DNA of 5,643 bases. Origin: CAZBWE01 sp964495465 (lineage in GTDB: Bacteria > Planctomycetota > Phycisphaerae > Sedimentisphaerales > Anaerobacaceae). The stretch's first letter is position 1, and every line of letters begins with the position of its first letter. The notes under the pieces were generated by a model. The model had not been told where the DNA came from, searched no databases, and was given only the letters and a program-made list of their open reading frames with translations. Location: the NCBI GenBank assembly GCA_964495465.1, contig CAZBWE010000122.1, positions 1 to 5,643 of the forward strand, in the 5' to 3' direction. Positions 1 through 5,643 of this stretch are shown one piece after another. A program made the translations under genes and the position numbers.

Positions 1-216
1 TTTGAAATCAGGCCCGGCATCATAGCAACCGATATGACCAGCGTTGTCAAAGATAAATACGACAAGCTGATAGCCGAGGGACTTACTCCTATTAAAAGAT
101 GGGGCCAGCCGGAAGACATCGCAAAGGCAGTCGGGGCAATTGCCGAGGGCCGGCTGGACTTTTCAACCGGCCAGATTATTAACGTCGATGGCGGATTCCA
201 TTTAAGGAGACTGTGA
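1..216 (+). CDS. Short-chain dehydrogenase/reductase (SDR), C-terminal fragment
   Basis: The frame is open from the left edge and ends at TGA 214-216, giving the last 71 residues of a protein whose start lies outside the window. Classical SDR C-terminal marks are visible: a PG-x-x-x-TDM segment (residues 5-12, the loop after the catalytic Tyr/Lys helix), RWGQPEDI (33-40) and TGQIINVDGG (56-65), the usual FabG-like final strand. The Rossmann NAD(P) motif and the Ser-Tyr-Lys catalytic residues are upstream and cannot be checked. Members are cytosolic NAD(P)-dependent oxidoreductases, often labelled 3-ketoacyl-ACP reductase by default. The downstream aldolase and sugar kinase make a sugar or sugar-acid substrate more likely than a fatty-acid one, for example a KduD-like or uronate reductase role. 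That assignment is inference. The gene is separated from the next by 151 nt, so shared transcription is possible but not shown. Confidence 0.9.
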   Translation, partial: FEIRPGIIATDMTSVVKDKYDKLIAEGLTPIKRWGQPEDIAKAVGAIAEGRLDFSTGQIINVDGGFHLRRL

Positions 217-239
217 ATTTTAAATAAGAAGCACCAAAT

Positions 240-334
240 TCTAAATTCGAAACAATATCAAAATTCGAATTTTAAAATGTCCAAAAGGTTTGGAATTGGG
301 GATTTTTGTCATTTGGACTTGTTTCGGATTTAGA
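240..334. repeat. Imperfect inverted repeat in A/T-rich spacer
   Basis: The arms 240-255 (TCTAAATTCGAAACAA) and 319-334 (TTGTTTCGGATTTAGA) are reverse complements at 15 of 16 positions. The one mismatch would be a U-G wobble in RNA. After a 3 x 3 internal loop the stem continues with CAAA 259-262 / TTTG 312-315. The interior also holds a perfect 14-bp palindrome centred on TTCGAA (260-273) and a small hairpin, TCCAAA 280-285 / TTTGGA 289-294. The whole 217-367 spacer is A/T-rich and unlike the flanking genes. It could act as a hairpin between SDR and aldolase messages (terminator-like or mRNA-stabilising), or be a dispersed non-coding intergenic element. No clear U-run follows the stem, so a classical intrinsic terminator is not supported. 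I see no convincing promoter or riboswitch in the spacer. Confidence 0.6.
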
Positions 335-353
335 TATTCAAATTTCGAATTTT

Positions 354-358
354 GGGAG
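354..358 (+). promoter_or_regulatory. Ribosome binding site deciding the ATG 368 start
   Basis: GGGAG lies 9 nt before ATG 368. It supports starting the aldolase there rather than at the in-frame TTG at 290. The TTG start would add 26 residues encoded by the A/T-rich repeat, with no similarity to the aldolase N-terminus. Confidence 0.6.
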
Positions 359-367
359 TCATTAAAT

Positions 368-1153
368 ATGGATATTAAAAAGACAATCACGACGCTGTTG
401 CAAGACGGCTTTATACTTGTCTTCAATCAGGATAAGCTCGACATTGTCAAGACGGCCCAGGCGCTTATCAAAGCCGGCGTCAACAATATGGAGGTAACCT
501 GCCGGATAAGCAAACCCTTGGAGAAGCTGTCCCGGCTGCGCAGAAAGCTACCCGACTTCGCAGCAGGAATGGCGAGCCTGGTCGATTCATCGGCGATGCT
601 TGACGTCTATAACAAGAGCCATCCGCAGGACCCGCTGCCCTCGGTCGAAGAGGTTGCACAGGCAGGCGCATGCTATCTGGTTTCTGCCGCCAATTTCTGT
701 GATGAGAGCTTTGCGAAATATGCAGGCAGGATACCAATGATACCCGGTTGTGGCAGTGTGAACGAAATTTTGACCCAGTTCTCCAAGGGTGCAAATCTCT
801 GCAAGCTCTTCCCGGCAAAACAGCTTGGCGGCCCAGACTTTGTCAAGGCGATAGACCCTGCCATACACAAGACAATCAGCTTGGTCCCAACCGGCGGAAC
901 AAATCCAGCCAACATCCCCGATTATATTGATGCAGGCGTTCTGGTTCTGGGCGGTTCGTTTAGTATGATTGAAAGACCGACTATGAAGAAAATTATCGAT
1001 GAACAGGATTACGACCTTTTGGCTGAGGAATTAACTAAGATTAAACGGCTGATAGATAAGCTGCGAAAAGAAAAATACCCCGATATTGATTTCGCTACAA
1101 GCTCCATCGAACAGATAGGTCAGATTACCGGAAGAAATTTTAATCTTCAATAA
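368..1153 (+). CDS. KDPG/KHG aldolase family protein (Eda-like), divergent
   Basis: This 261-residue protein resembles class I 2-keto-3-deoxy-6-phosphogluconate aldolase, which cleaves KDPG to pyruvate and glyceraldehyde-3-phosphate through a lysine Schiff base in a TIM barrel. The order of motifs matches E. coli Eda: MEVTCR (41-46, catalytic Glu42, and Arg46 equivalent to Arg49), IPGCGSVNEI (125-134), CKLFPAK (145-151, Schiff-base Lys146), PTGG (174-177) and GGS (195-197), the last two being phosphate-binding loops. Differences from Eda: Thr73 appears as Ser70, the SPG loop becomes SAAN (106-109) so the pyruvate-pocket proline is absent, about 16 extra residues sit near 79-94, and a charged helical tail of about 40 residues follows the barrel (Eda is 213 aa). 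No signal peptide or membrane segment is seen, so it is cytosolic. The kinase two genes downstream could supply its phosphorylated substrate. The family is secure; the exact keto-acid substrate is not. Confidence 0.88.
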   Translation: MDIKKTITTLLQDGFILVFNQDKLDIVKTAQALIKAGVNNMEVTCRISKPLEKLSRLRRKLPDFAAGMASLVDSSAMLDVYNKSHPQDPLPSVEEVAQAGACYLVSAANFCDESFAKYAGRIPMIPGCGSVNEILTQFSKGANLCKLFPAKQLGGPDFVKAIDPAIHKTISLVPTGGTNPANIPDYIDAGVLVLGGSFSMIERPTMKKIIDEQDYDLLAEELTKIKRLIDKLRKEKYPDIDFATSSIEQIGQITGRNFNLQ

Positions 1154-1164
1154 AAAATTAAAAC

Positions 1165-1169
1165 AGGAG
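1165..1169 (+). promoter_or_regulatory. Ribosome binding site for the GTG-start flavoprotein
   Basis: AGGAG lies 10 nt before GTG 1180. The next in-frame ATG (1261) falls inside the FAD-binding glycine motif and would destroy it. The site and the fold therefore agree on the rare GTG start. Confidence 0.75.
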
Positions 1170-1179
1170 AAACGGGATT

Positions 1180-3201
1180 GTGGAAACGAAACAAATAGCG
1201 AACAAAGAAGTTACTTTCCATCATTACAACACGGTGATTGTCGGCTCGGGCGCCGCAGGGATGAACTGCGCCGTGCACCTGTCCGAATTTATGCAGCGAA
1301 AAGGAATTGCTCATCCGCAGGACAGAATCGTCGTAATAACCGCAGGGCTGGGCCTGGGCGCATCGAGGATGAGCGGCTCGGACAAGCAGACATATTATAA
1401 AATGGGCACAAGCCCGGATGTGGCCGATAGCGCCGAAGAATTTGCAAAGAGCTTGACCGCCGCCGGCTGCTGCCACGGTGATACGGCTCTTGTCGAGGCA
1501 ATCGGGTCACTTCGTGAGTTCTATCATTTGGTGCAGGCGGGAGTAGCTTTCCCAACGGATGCCTCCGGCACATTCATCGGCTATAAGACCGACCACGACC
1601 CTTACGAACGGGCAACCTCAGCAGGGCCAAAGACCAGCAAATTTATGAGCGAATCTCTGCAGAAGCAGCTCGAAAGATACGGCGTCAGAACAATCGACAA
1701 CCAGGAAGCCGCACATCTTTTAACAACGGGTTCGGGCGGCGACAAGCGAATCGCCGGAGTCGTTACAATAGACAAAAAAAACTTCGCCATCAATGTTTAT
1801 CTCGGCGAAAACATAGTCCTCGCAGCCGGCGGGCCCGGCGAGCTTTACAAGACGACCGTCTATCCAAAGGGCCAGTTGGGCATTCACGGGCTTGCATTTA
1901 AGGCAGGGCTGATTGGGGTAAATCTGACCGAGTCGCAGTTCGGCCTGGCGAGCATTAAGTTCCGCTGGAACGTCTCCGGCACCTATATGCAGGCGCTCCC
2001 GCGAATATTCAGCACCGACGCCGATGGAAAAGATGAAAAGGAATTTCTGACGGACTTCTTCCCGACGATGAGCAAAATGGCAACGAATATTTTTCTCAAA
2101 GGTTACCAGTGGCCCTTCGACCCGCAAAAAATCGAGAACCTGCAATCATCACTGATTGATGTCCTTGTCTTCAACGAAACGCAAAAAGGCAGGCGGGTCT
2201 ATATGGACTTTCTGCACAATCCCGTCGGCAGTGAATCTATGGATGAGTTTAATATTGATGACCTCGAACCGGAAGCAAAAGGGTATCTGCAAAAAGCCGG
2301 TGCGCTCCAGAAGACGCCCATCGAACGATTGGCATATATGAACACTCCCGCTATCGAGATATATACGGAAAACGGAATTGATTTATATTCTGAGCCGCTG
2401 GAGATTGCGGTCTGTGCCCAGCATAATAACGGCGGCTTCGCCGTTGACAAATGGTGGCAGTCCAACATACCGCACACTTTTATAATCGGCGAGATGGCAG
2501 GGACGCACGGCGTCAAGCGGCCCGGCGGCTCTGCCCTTAACGCAGGCCAGACAGGCGGACTTAGAGCGACCGAATATATAGTAAATGCCTATGGCTGCGA
2601 GCTGCCGGATTATTCAAGTAAGAAATCCGACATCGAAAAGCAGTTAAGTGGATTTATCGATAGACTCGATTCCTGCAAAAGCACCTCCGGCCTGGCTGCC
2701 GAGGAGGTTCTGGAGGAGGTCCGAAACCGAATGACTGCGTCCGGCGGACACATCAGAGAGCTAAACGATGCTCAAAAAGCCCTCGGGCAGGCAGTCGAGC
2801 TTTATAAAAACATTCGACAAAAAGGATTCAATGCGAAAGACGACTCGGCTTTAATCACGGCGATACAGGCGGAGCACCTGGCACTGACAAGCGTTGCATA
2901 TCTTAAGGCCGTTGTGGAACTGCTGAAGCAAGGCAGCGGCTCACGCGGCTCACATCTTATCCTTGCCAAAGACGGTATCGGAATACATCCCGATGTGATT
3001 GACAAAGCAACGGATAAACCCCTGAAGTTCAAACCCGAAAATCCATCCTTAAGAAATTCCATATTGCAGGTTCAATACGATGAAAGCTCGCCCGATTTAT
3101 TCAGGTGTGAAACAATCCCATTAAGACCCGCACCGAAAGAGAGAAAGGCATTTGAGCCGGCCTGGAAAGATTACAGGGAGGGAAAAATCTACAGCAGTTA
3201 A
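1180..3201 (+). CDS. Stand-alone FAD-dependent oxidoreductase, succinate dehydrogenase/fumarate reductase flavoprotein superfamily
   Basis: This 673-residue protein starts at GTG. Residues 18-34 form the FAD Rossmann strand (VIVGSGAAGMNCAV, glycines 22, 24 and 27). Further superfamily marks are VLAAGGPG near 215, HNNGG (415-419), GEMAGTHG (437-444) followed by KRPGGSALNAG (446-456), which parallels the Arg-Leu-Gly-Gly loop of SdhA/FrdA, and a C-terminal SRGSH (588-592) like SRGAH. Two hallmark positions differ. The segment that aligns with the His of SHTxxAxGG, which covalently holds FAD, reads ASRMSGSD (61-68). The substrate-side QFHPTG reads QFGLAS (253-258), so the His is missing. FAD is thus probably non-covalent and the substrate is probably not succinate or fumarate. 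No signal peptide or membrane segment is seen, and no iron-sulfur or anchor subunit gene is in the window, so a soluble cytosolic enzyme is likely. It lies 26 nt after the aldolase and 24 nt before the kinase, suggesting oxidation or reduction of a sugar-acid intermediate (inference). The precise function is unknown to me. Confidence 0.85.
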   Translation: METKQIANKEVTFHHYNTVIVGSGAAGMNCAVHLSEFMQRKGIAHPQDRIVVITAGLGLGASRMSGSDKQTYYKMGTSPDVADSAEEFAKSLTAAGCCHGDTALVEAIGSLREFYHLVQAGVAFPTDASGTFIGYKTDHDPYERATSAGPKTSKFMSESLQKQLERYGVRTIDNQEAAHLLTTGSGGDKRIAGVVTIDKKNFAINVYLGENIVLAAGGPGELYKTTVYPKGQLGIHGLAFKAGLIGVNLTESQFGLASIKFRWNVSGTYMQALPRIFSTDADGKDEKEFLTDFFPTMSKMATNIFLKGYQWPFDPQKIENLQSSLIDVLVFNETQKGRRVYMDFLHNPVGSESMDEFNIDDLEPEAKGYLQKAGALQKTPIERLAYMNTPAIEIYTENGIDLYSEPLEIAVCAQHNNGGFAVDKWWQSNIPHTFIIGEMAGTHGVKRPGGSALNAGQTGGLRATEYIVNAYGCELPDYSSKKSDIEKQLSGFIDRLDSCKSTSGLAAEEVLEEVRNRMTASGGHIRELNDAQKALGQAVELYKNIRQKGFNAKDDSALITAIQAEHLALTSVAYLKAVVELLKQGSGSRGSHLILAKDGIGIHPDVIDKATDKPLKFKPENPSLRNSILQVQYDESSPDLFRCETIPLRPAPKERKAFEPAWKDYREGKIYSS

Positions 3202-3225
3202 TGTCCTGTTAAAAGGAGGATATCA

Positions 3226-4326
3226 ATGGCAGTAATAGACTTAAAGCCGAAGTCGGAATGTAAGTATGACATACTCTCACTGGGCGAGATAATGATTCGA
3301 CTTGACCCGGGCGAAGAGAGGATTCACACAACGCGGCATTTCCGGGTCTGGGAAGGCGGCGGAGAATACAATATCGCCAGAGGGCTTAAGCGCTGTTTCG
3401 GCCAGAGGGCCGCGGTGGTTACCGCCCTTGTGGATAATCCCGTCGGGAGACTGCTTGAGGATTTGATTTTTCAGGGCGGCGTAAGTATAGAGTATGTCAA
3501 ATGGGTCCCGTATGACGGGATTGGGCGGAAGGTAAGAATTGGGCTGAACTTCACGGAGCGAGGATTCGGCATCAGGGCTGCGGTCGGCTGCTCCGACAGG
3601 GCAAACAGCGCCGCCTCACAGCTAAAGAAAGGCGACATCGATTTCGAAAGTATATTCGGCAAAGACGGCATCAGATGGTTCCACACCGGAGGCATTTTTG
3701 CGGGACTGTCCGGCACGACGCCCGATGTTATTATCGAGGCCGTCACGACAGCAAAAAAATACGGCACCATAGTTTCTTATGACCTGAACTTTCGCAATTC
3801 GCTCTGGAAGGATATCGGCGGCCAGAAAAAGGCAATCCAGGTCAATCGAGCCATCGCACCTTATGTTGATGTGATGCTCGGAAACGAAGAAGATTTCACA
3901 GCCGCCCTCGGTTTTGAAGTAAAGGGCACAAGCAGGAGCTTCTCAAAGCTCGACCCGACGAATTTCAAGGAAATGATTAAGCAGGTAAAAAGTGAATTTC
4001 CGAATTTCAAAGTCGTAGCCACAACGCTTCGAAACGCAAAGACCGCCTCGGTCAATGACTGGGGCGCTGTCATTTATGCCGAAGGCGAGTTTCACGATGC
4101 GACACTCAGACCCGACCTTGAAATATACGACCGTGTAGGCGGCGGAGACAGCTTCGCATCGGGACTGATTTTTGCCTTTATGGAAGGCAAAACGCCCGCT
4201 GAGGCCGTGAACTACGGCGCCGCCCACGGCGCTCTGGCAATGACCACGCCCGGCGATACAACTACAGCCGGCCTGCGCGAAGTCGAGAAAGTCATCGGCG
4301 GTGGTGGCGCCAGAGTTGACAGATAG
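3226..4326 (+). CDS. PfkB-family sugar kinase, probable 2-keto-3-deoxygluconate kinase
   Basis: This 366-residue ribokinase/PfkB-fold protein would phosphorylate a sugar or sugar acid with ATP. The N-terminal strand ILSLGEIMIRLDPG (about 16-29) is followed by the substrate-side glycine motif EGGGEYNIARGL (43-54). YDLNFRNSLW (about 185-194) matches the Asp/Asn/Arg strand common in KDG kinases, and NEEDF (about 222-226) is the family's NxxE-type Mg/phosphate region. The C-terminal PfkB signature is DRVGGGDSFASG (302-313), with Asp308 as the catalytic base. The usual GAGD is GGGD here, a form I recall from KDG-kinase-like proteins. A strong Shine-Dalgarno (GGAGG 3215-3219) lies 6 nt before ATG 3226. 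It is somewhat longer than typical family members (about 310-340 aa), with a Gly-rich tail. With the aldolase upstream, KDG to KDPG is the simplest role; other keto-deoxy sugar acids or a ketose are possible. Confidence 0.87.
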   Translation: MAVIDLKPKSECKYDILSLGEIMIRLDPGEERIHTTRHFRVWEGGGEYNIARGLKRCFGQRAAVVTALVDNPVGRLLEDLIFQGGVSIEYVKWVPYDGIGRKVRIGLNFTERGFGIRAAVGCSDRANSAASQLKKGDIDFESIFGKDGIRWFHTGGIFAGLSGTTPDVIIEAVTTAKKYGTIVSYDLNFRNSLWKDIGGQKKAIQVNRAIAPYVDVMLGNEEDFTAALGFEVKGTSRSFSKLDPTNFKEMIKQVKSEFPNFKVVATTLRNAKTASVNDWGAVIYAEGEFHDATLRPDLEIYDRVGGGDSFASGLIFAFMEGKTPAEAVNYGAAHGALAMTTPGDTTTAGLREVEKVIGGGGARVDR

Positions 4327-4328
4327 TC

Positions 4329-4343
4329 CGAACACAATGTTCG
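4329..4343 (+). other. Intercistronic hairpin between kinase and mtnA
   Basis: CGAACA (4329-4334) and TGTTCG (4338-4343) form a perfect 6-bp stem around a 3-nt loop in the 30-nt gap. No T-run follows, so it does not look like an intrinsic terminator. It sits just before the weak purine-rich ribosome site (GAGAAAAG, 4343-4350) of mtnA and might tune translation or mRNA processing. A chance palindrome is possible. Confidence 0.35.
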
Positions 4344-4356
4344 AGAAAAGATATTT

Positions 4357-5436
4357 ATGATTGTTCAGGCGGTTAAATGGATTGGTGACATTGACGGCTG
4401 TCTTGAGCTTATAGACCAGCGGCGATTACCCGCCGAATTGGTTAAACTGAAATGCGGAGATACTCACCAGCTATTCGAGGCAATAAAGACACTTGCCGTT
4501 CGCGGCGCTCCCGCCATAGGAGTAGCTGCGGCTTACGGGCAGGTTTTGTCTCTGCAAAAGTTAGAACCTGCCGCTAGTTTAAAGCAGGCGCTCAAAGTTA
4601 TAGCCGATTCGTGCGAGTATTTAGCATCATCGCGTCCCACTGCGGTAAATCTATTCTGGGCAGCCGATAGAGTTAAGCGAAGCGCCGAAAACTTTGCTGC
4701 CGCCAAACCGGATGCAACATTGCAGAGCTTGCGCGAAGCTGTTCTGGCCAAGGCAAACGCCATTTACAAAGAGGATATGGATATGTGTCTTCGAATCGGC
4801 CGAAACGGCGAAAAGTTCATAAAAGACGGGGCCGGTATCTTGACGCACTGCAATGCCGGTTCGCTTGCCACAGCCGGGCAGGGAACGGCTCTTTCGGTGG
4901 TGTATGAAGCAAAGAAAAAGGCAAAAAAATTTAAGGTCTATGTCGATGAGACCAGGCCGCTGCTGCAGGGAGCCCGGCTCACCACCTGGGAGCTGAAGCA
5001 GGCGGGCATCGAAACGATTTTAATCTGCGACAATATGGCCGGTTGGCTGATGAAGCAGGGGAAAATCGACGCTGTTATTACCGGCGCCGACCGAATCGCT
5101 GCAAATGGCGACACGGCAAATAAAATCGGCACTTACAGCTTAAGCATTCTCGCCAGAGAGCACAAAATACCGTTTTATATTGCCGCACCGTCGAGCACGT
5201 TCGACTTGAGTATAAAAAACGGAAATGAAATACCTATCGAGCAAAGAGCAGCCGAAGAGGTAACGAGATTCGCAAAAACACAGATTGCGCTCGATGGAAT
5301 TTGTGTGGAAAACCCGGCTTTTGATGTTACCGAAGCAAAAAATATCACCGCCATCATTACCGATAAAGGCGTGATTGAAAAACCCAACACTGATAAAATC
5401 CTAAAACATCTGAAGCAAGACCATCCGGAGAGCTAA
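4357..5436 (+). CDS. mtnA: S-methyl-5-thioribose-1-phosphate isomerase
   Basis: This 359-residue protein is a clear member of the aIF-2B alpha/MtnA family. It interconverts 5-methylthioribose-1-phosphate and 5-methylthioribulose-1-phosphate in methionine salvage; some MtnA enzymes also act on 5-deoxyribose-1-phosphate. Visible motifs are VKWIG near the N-terminus, RGAPAIG (49-55), PTAVNLFWA (about 93-101), LTHCNAGSLAT with catalytic Cys165, DETRPLLQGARLT (about 197-209), DNMAG (about 227-231) and TGADRIAANGDTANKIGT with catalytic Asp245. The catalytic Cys and Asp are both present and the length fits the family (about 345-365). ATG 4357 is preceded only by a weak purine-rich site. It follows the kinase by 30 nt and is probably co-transcribed. 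No methylthioribose kinase, MTA phosphorylase, dehydratase or enolase gene is in the window, so its metabolic partner is elsewhere or it serves a related sugar-phosphate isomerisation here (inference). It is probably cytosolic. Confidence 0.95.
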   Translation: MIVQAVKWIGDIDGCLELIDQRRLPAELVKLKCGDTHQLFEAIKTLAVRGAPAIGVAAAYGQVLSLQKLEPAASLKQALKVIADSCEYLASSRPTAVNLFWAADRVKRSAENFAAAKPDATLQSLREAVLAKANAIYKEDMDMCLRIGRNGEKFIKDGAGILTHCNAGSLATAGQGTALSVVYEAKKKAKKFKVYVDETRPLLQGARLTTWELKQAGIETILICDNMAGWLMKQGKIDAVITGADRIAANGDTANKIGTYSLSILAREHKIPFYIAAPSSTFDLSIKNGNEIPIEQRAAEEVTRFAKTQIALDGICVENPAFDVTEAKNITAIITDKGVIEKPNTDKILKHLKQDHPES

Positions 5437-5457
5437 CCGATTAGTTTACGGTGAAAC

Positions 5458-5643
5458 TCAAGTCACGGCGACGACTTCTTTGACCTCGGGCACCTGCTCC
5501 TTGAGGATTCTTTCGATACCCATTTTCATCGTCATCGCAGCGCCGGGGCAGCCCCGGCAGGCGCCCTGAAGGCGGACTTTAACCGTATTATCGTCATCGG
5601 TCCCCACCAGCTCCACATCGCCTCCGTGTCCCTGCAGGGCCGG
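5458..5643 (-). CDS. NifU-like C-terminal domain iron-sulfur scaffold protein, C-terminal fragment
   Basis: On the minus strand the frame is open from the right edge to TGA (complement of 5458-5460), giving the last 61 residues. They read as a NifU C-terminal domain: PALQGHGGDVELV at the start of the visible part, VKVRLQGACRGCPGA (21-35) carrying the CxxC pair Cys29/Cys32 that binds a bridging Fe-S cluster, then a helix with MGIERILKEQVPEV. Such proteins (often about 75-100 aa when stand-alone) carry and transfer Fe-S clusters in the cytosol. The start codon lies beyond the window, so a stand-alone small protein and a longer NifU/NfuA fusion cannot be told apart. It converges on mtnA with 21 nt between stop codons and is probably not functionally tied to the sugar-acid genes. 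Confidence 0.92.
   Translation of the reverse strand, partial: PALQGHGGDVELVGTDDDNTVKVRLQGACRGCPGAAMTMKMGIERILKEQVPEVKEVVAVT

Noticed and set aside
306..340. Sigma70-like promoter (TTGTCA at 306-311 with an A/T-rich -10 near 331-340)
   Set aside because: The -35 is fair, but no good -10 lies at 16-18 nt, and such matches are expected by chance in this A/T-rich spacer.
290..367. In-frame TTG start extending the aldolase by 26 residues
   Set aside because: The extension is translated from the A/T-rich repeat, has no aldolase similarity, and ATG 368 has its own GGGAG site.
480..818. 112-codon minus-strand open frame over the aldolase
   Set aside because: It is Arg/Pro/Ser-rich shadow coding opposite conserved aldolase motifs.
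1774..1781. Run of eight A residues in the flavoprotein gene as a programmed slippage site
   Set aside because: The main frame continues intact through conserved motifs on both sides, and no stimulatory structure or alternative product is evident.
1720..2145. 141-codon open frame on the minus strand inside the flavoprotein gene
   Set aside because: It is antisense to a gene with clear conserved motifs and shows no recognisable domain; it looks like a composition shadow.
3943..4335. 130-codon minus-strand open frame over the kinase 3' end
   Set aside because: It is antisense to the conserved PfkB signature and has no recognisable domain.
4329..4343. LexA-type operator
   Set aside because: The half-sites CGAAC and GTTCG are right, but the spacer is 5 nt instead of 4, and the location between co-directional genes far from any SOS gene argues against it.
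5443..5458. Terminator hairpin between the convergent mtnA and NifU-like genes
   Set aside because: Only a 5-bp A/T-rich stem (AGTTT/AAACT) with no T-run; too weak to call.

Overview
The window carries five same-strand genes followed by one convergent gene cut by the right edge. Base composition is mixed (roughly half G+C by eye). Intergenic spacers are short, except for one A/T-rich spacer with TTCGAA-containing motifs. Spacers of this type are, from memory, frequent in Planctomycetota (Phycisphaerae-like) and some other environmental bacterial genomes. I therefore suggest a planctomycete-like anaerobe or facultative organism. This is inference: nothing here, such as an rRNA, fixes the taxonomy.

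Layout. 1-216: C-terminal end of a short-chain dehydrogenase/reductase (SDR). 217-367: A/T-rich spacer holding an imperfect inverted repeat (240-255 / 319-334). 368-1153: KDPG/KHG aldolase-family protein. 1180-3201: large stand-alone flavoprotein of the succinate dehydrogenase/fumarate reductase superfamily, GTG start. 3226-4326: PfkB-family sugar kinase resembling 2-keto-3-deoxygluconate (KDG) kinases. 4357-5436: MtnA, methylthioribose-1-phosphate isomerase. 5458-5643 (minus strand): C-terminal end of a NifU-domain iron-sulfur protein. The three gaps inside 368-5436 are 24-30 nt, so these four genes are probably one transcript, perhaps with the SDR as an earlier member.

How the genes may work together. 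SDR, KDG-type kinase and KDPG-type aldolase are the three steps expected in sugar-acid (uronate, aldonate) breakdown: reduction or oxidation of a keto-deoxy sugar acid, phosphorylation, then cleavage to pyruvate plus glyceraldehyde-3-phosphate. The flavoprotein between aldolase and kinase has no place in the textbook route. It lacks the superfamily residues used for succinate/fumarate and for covalent FAD, and no iron-sulfur or membrane-anchor subunit is nearby. It is the best candidate in the window for an undescribed function. MtnA belongs to methionine salvage or the related 5-deoxyribose disposal route, and its presence here without other salvage genes is the second oddity. I see no CRISPR, tRNA, rRNA, insertion sequence or phage feature.
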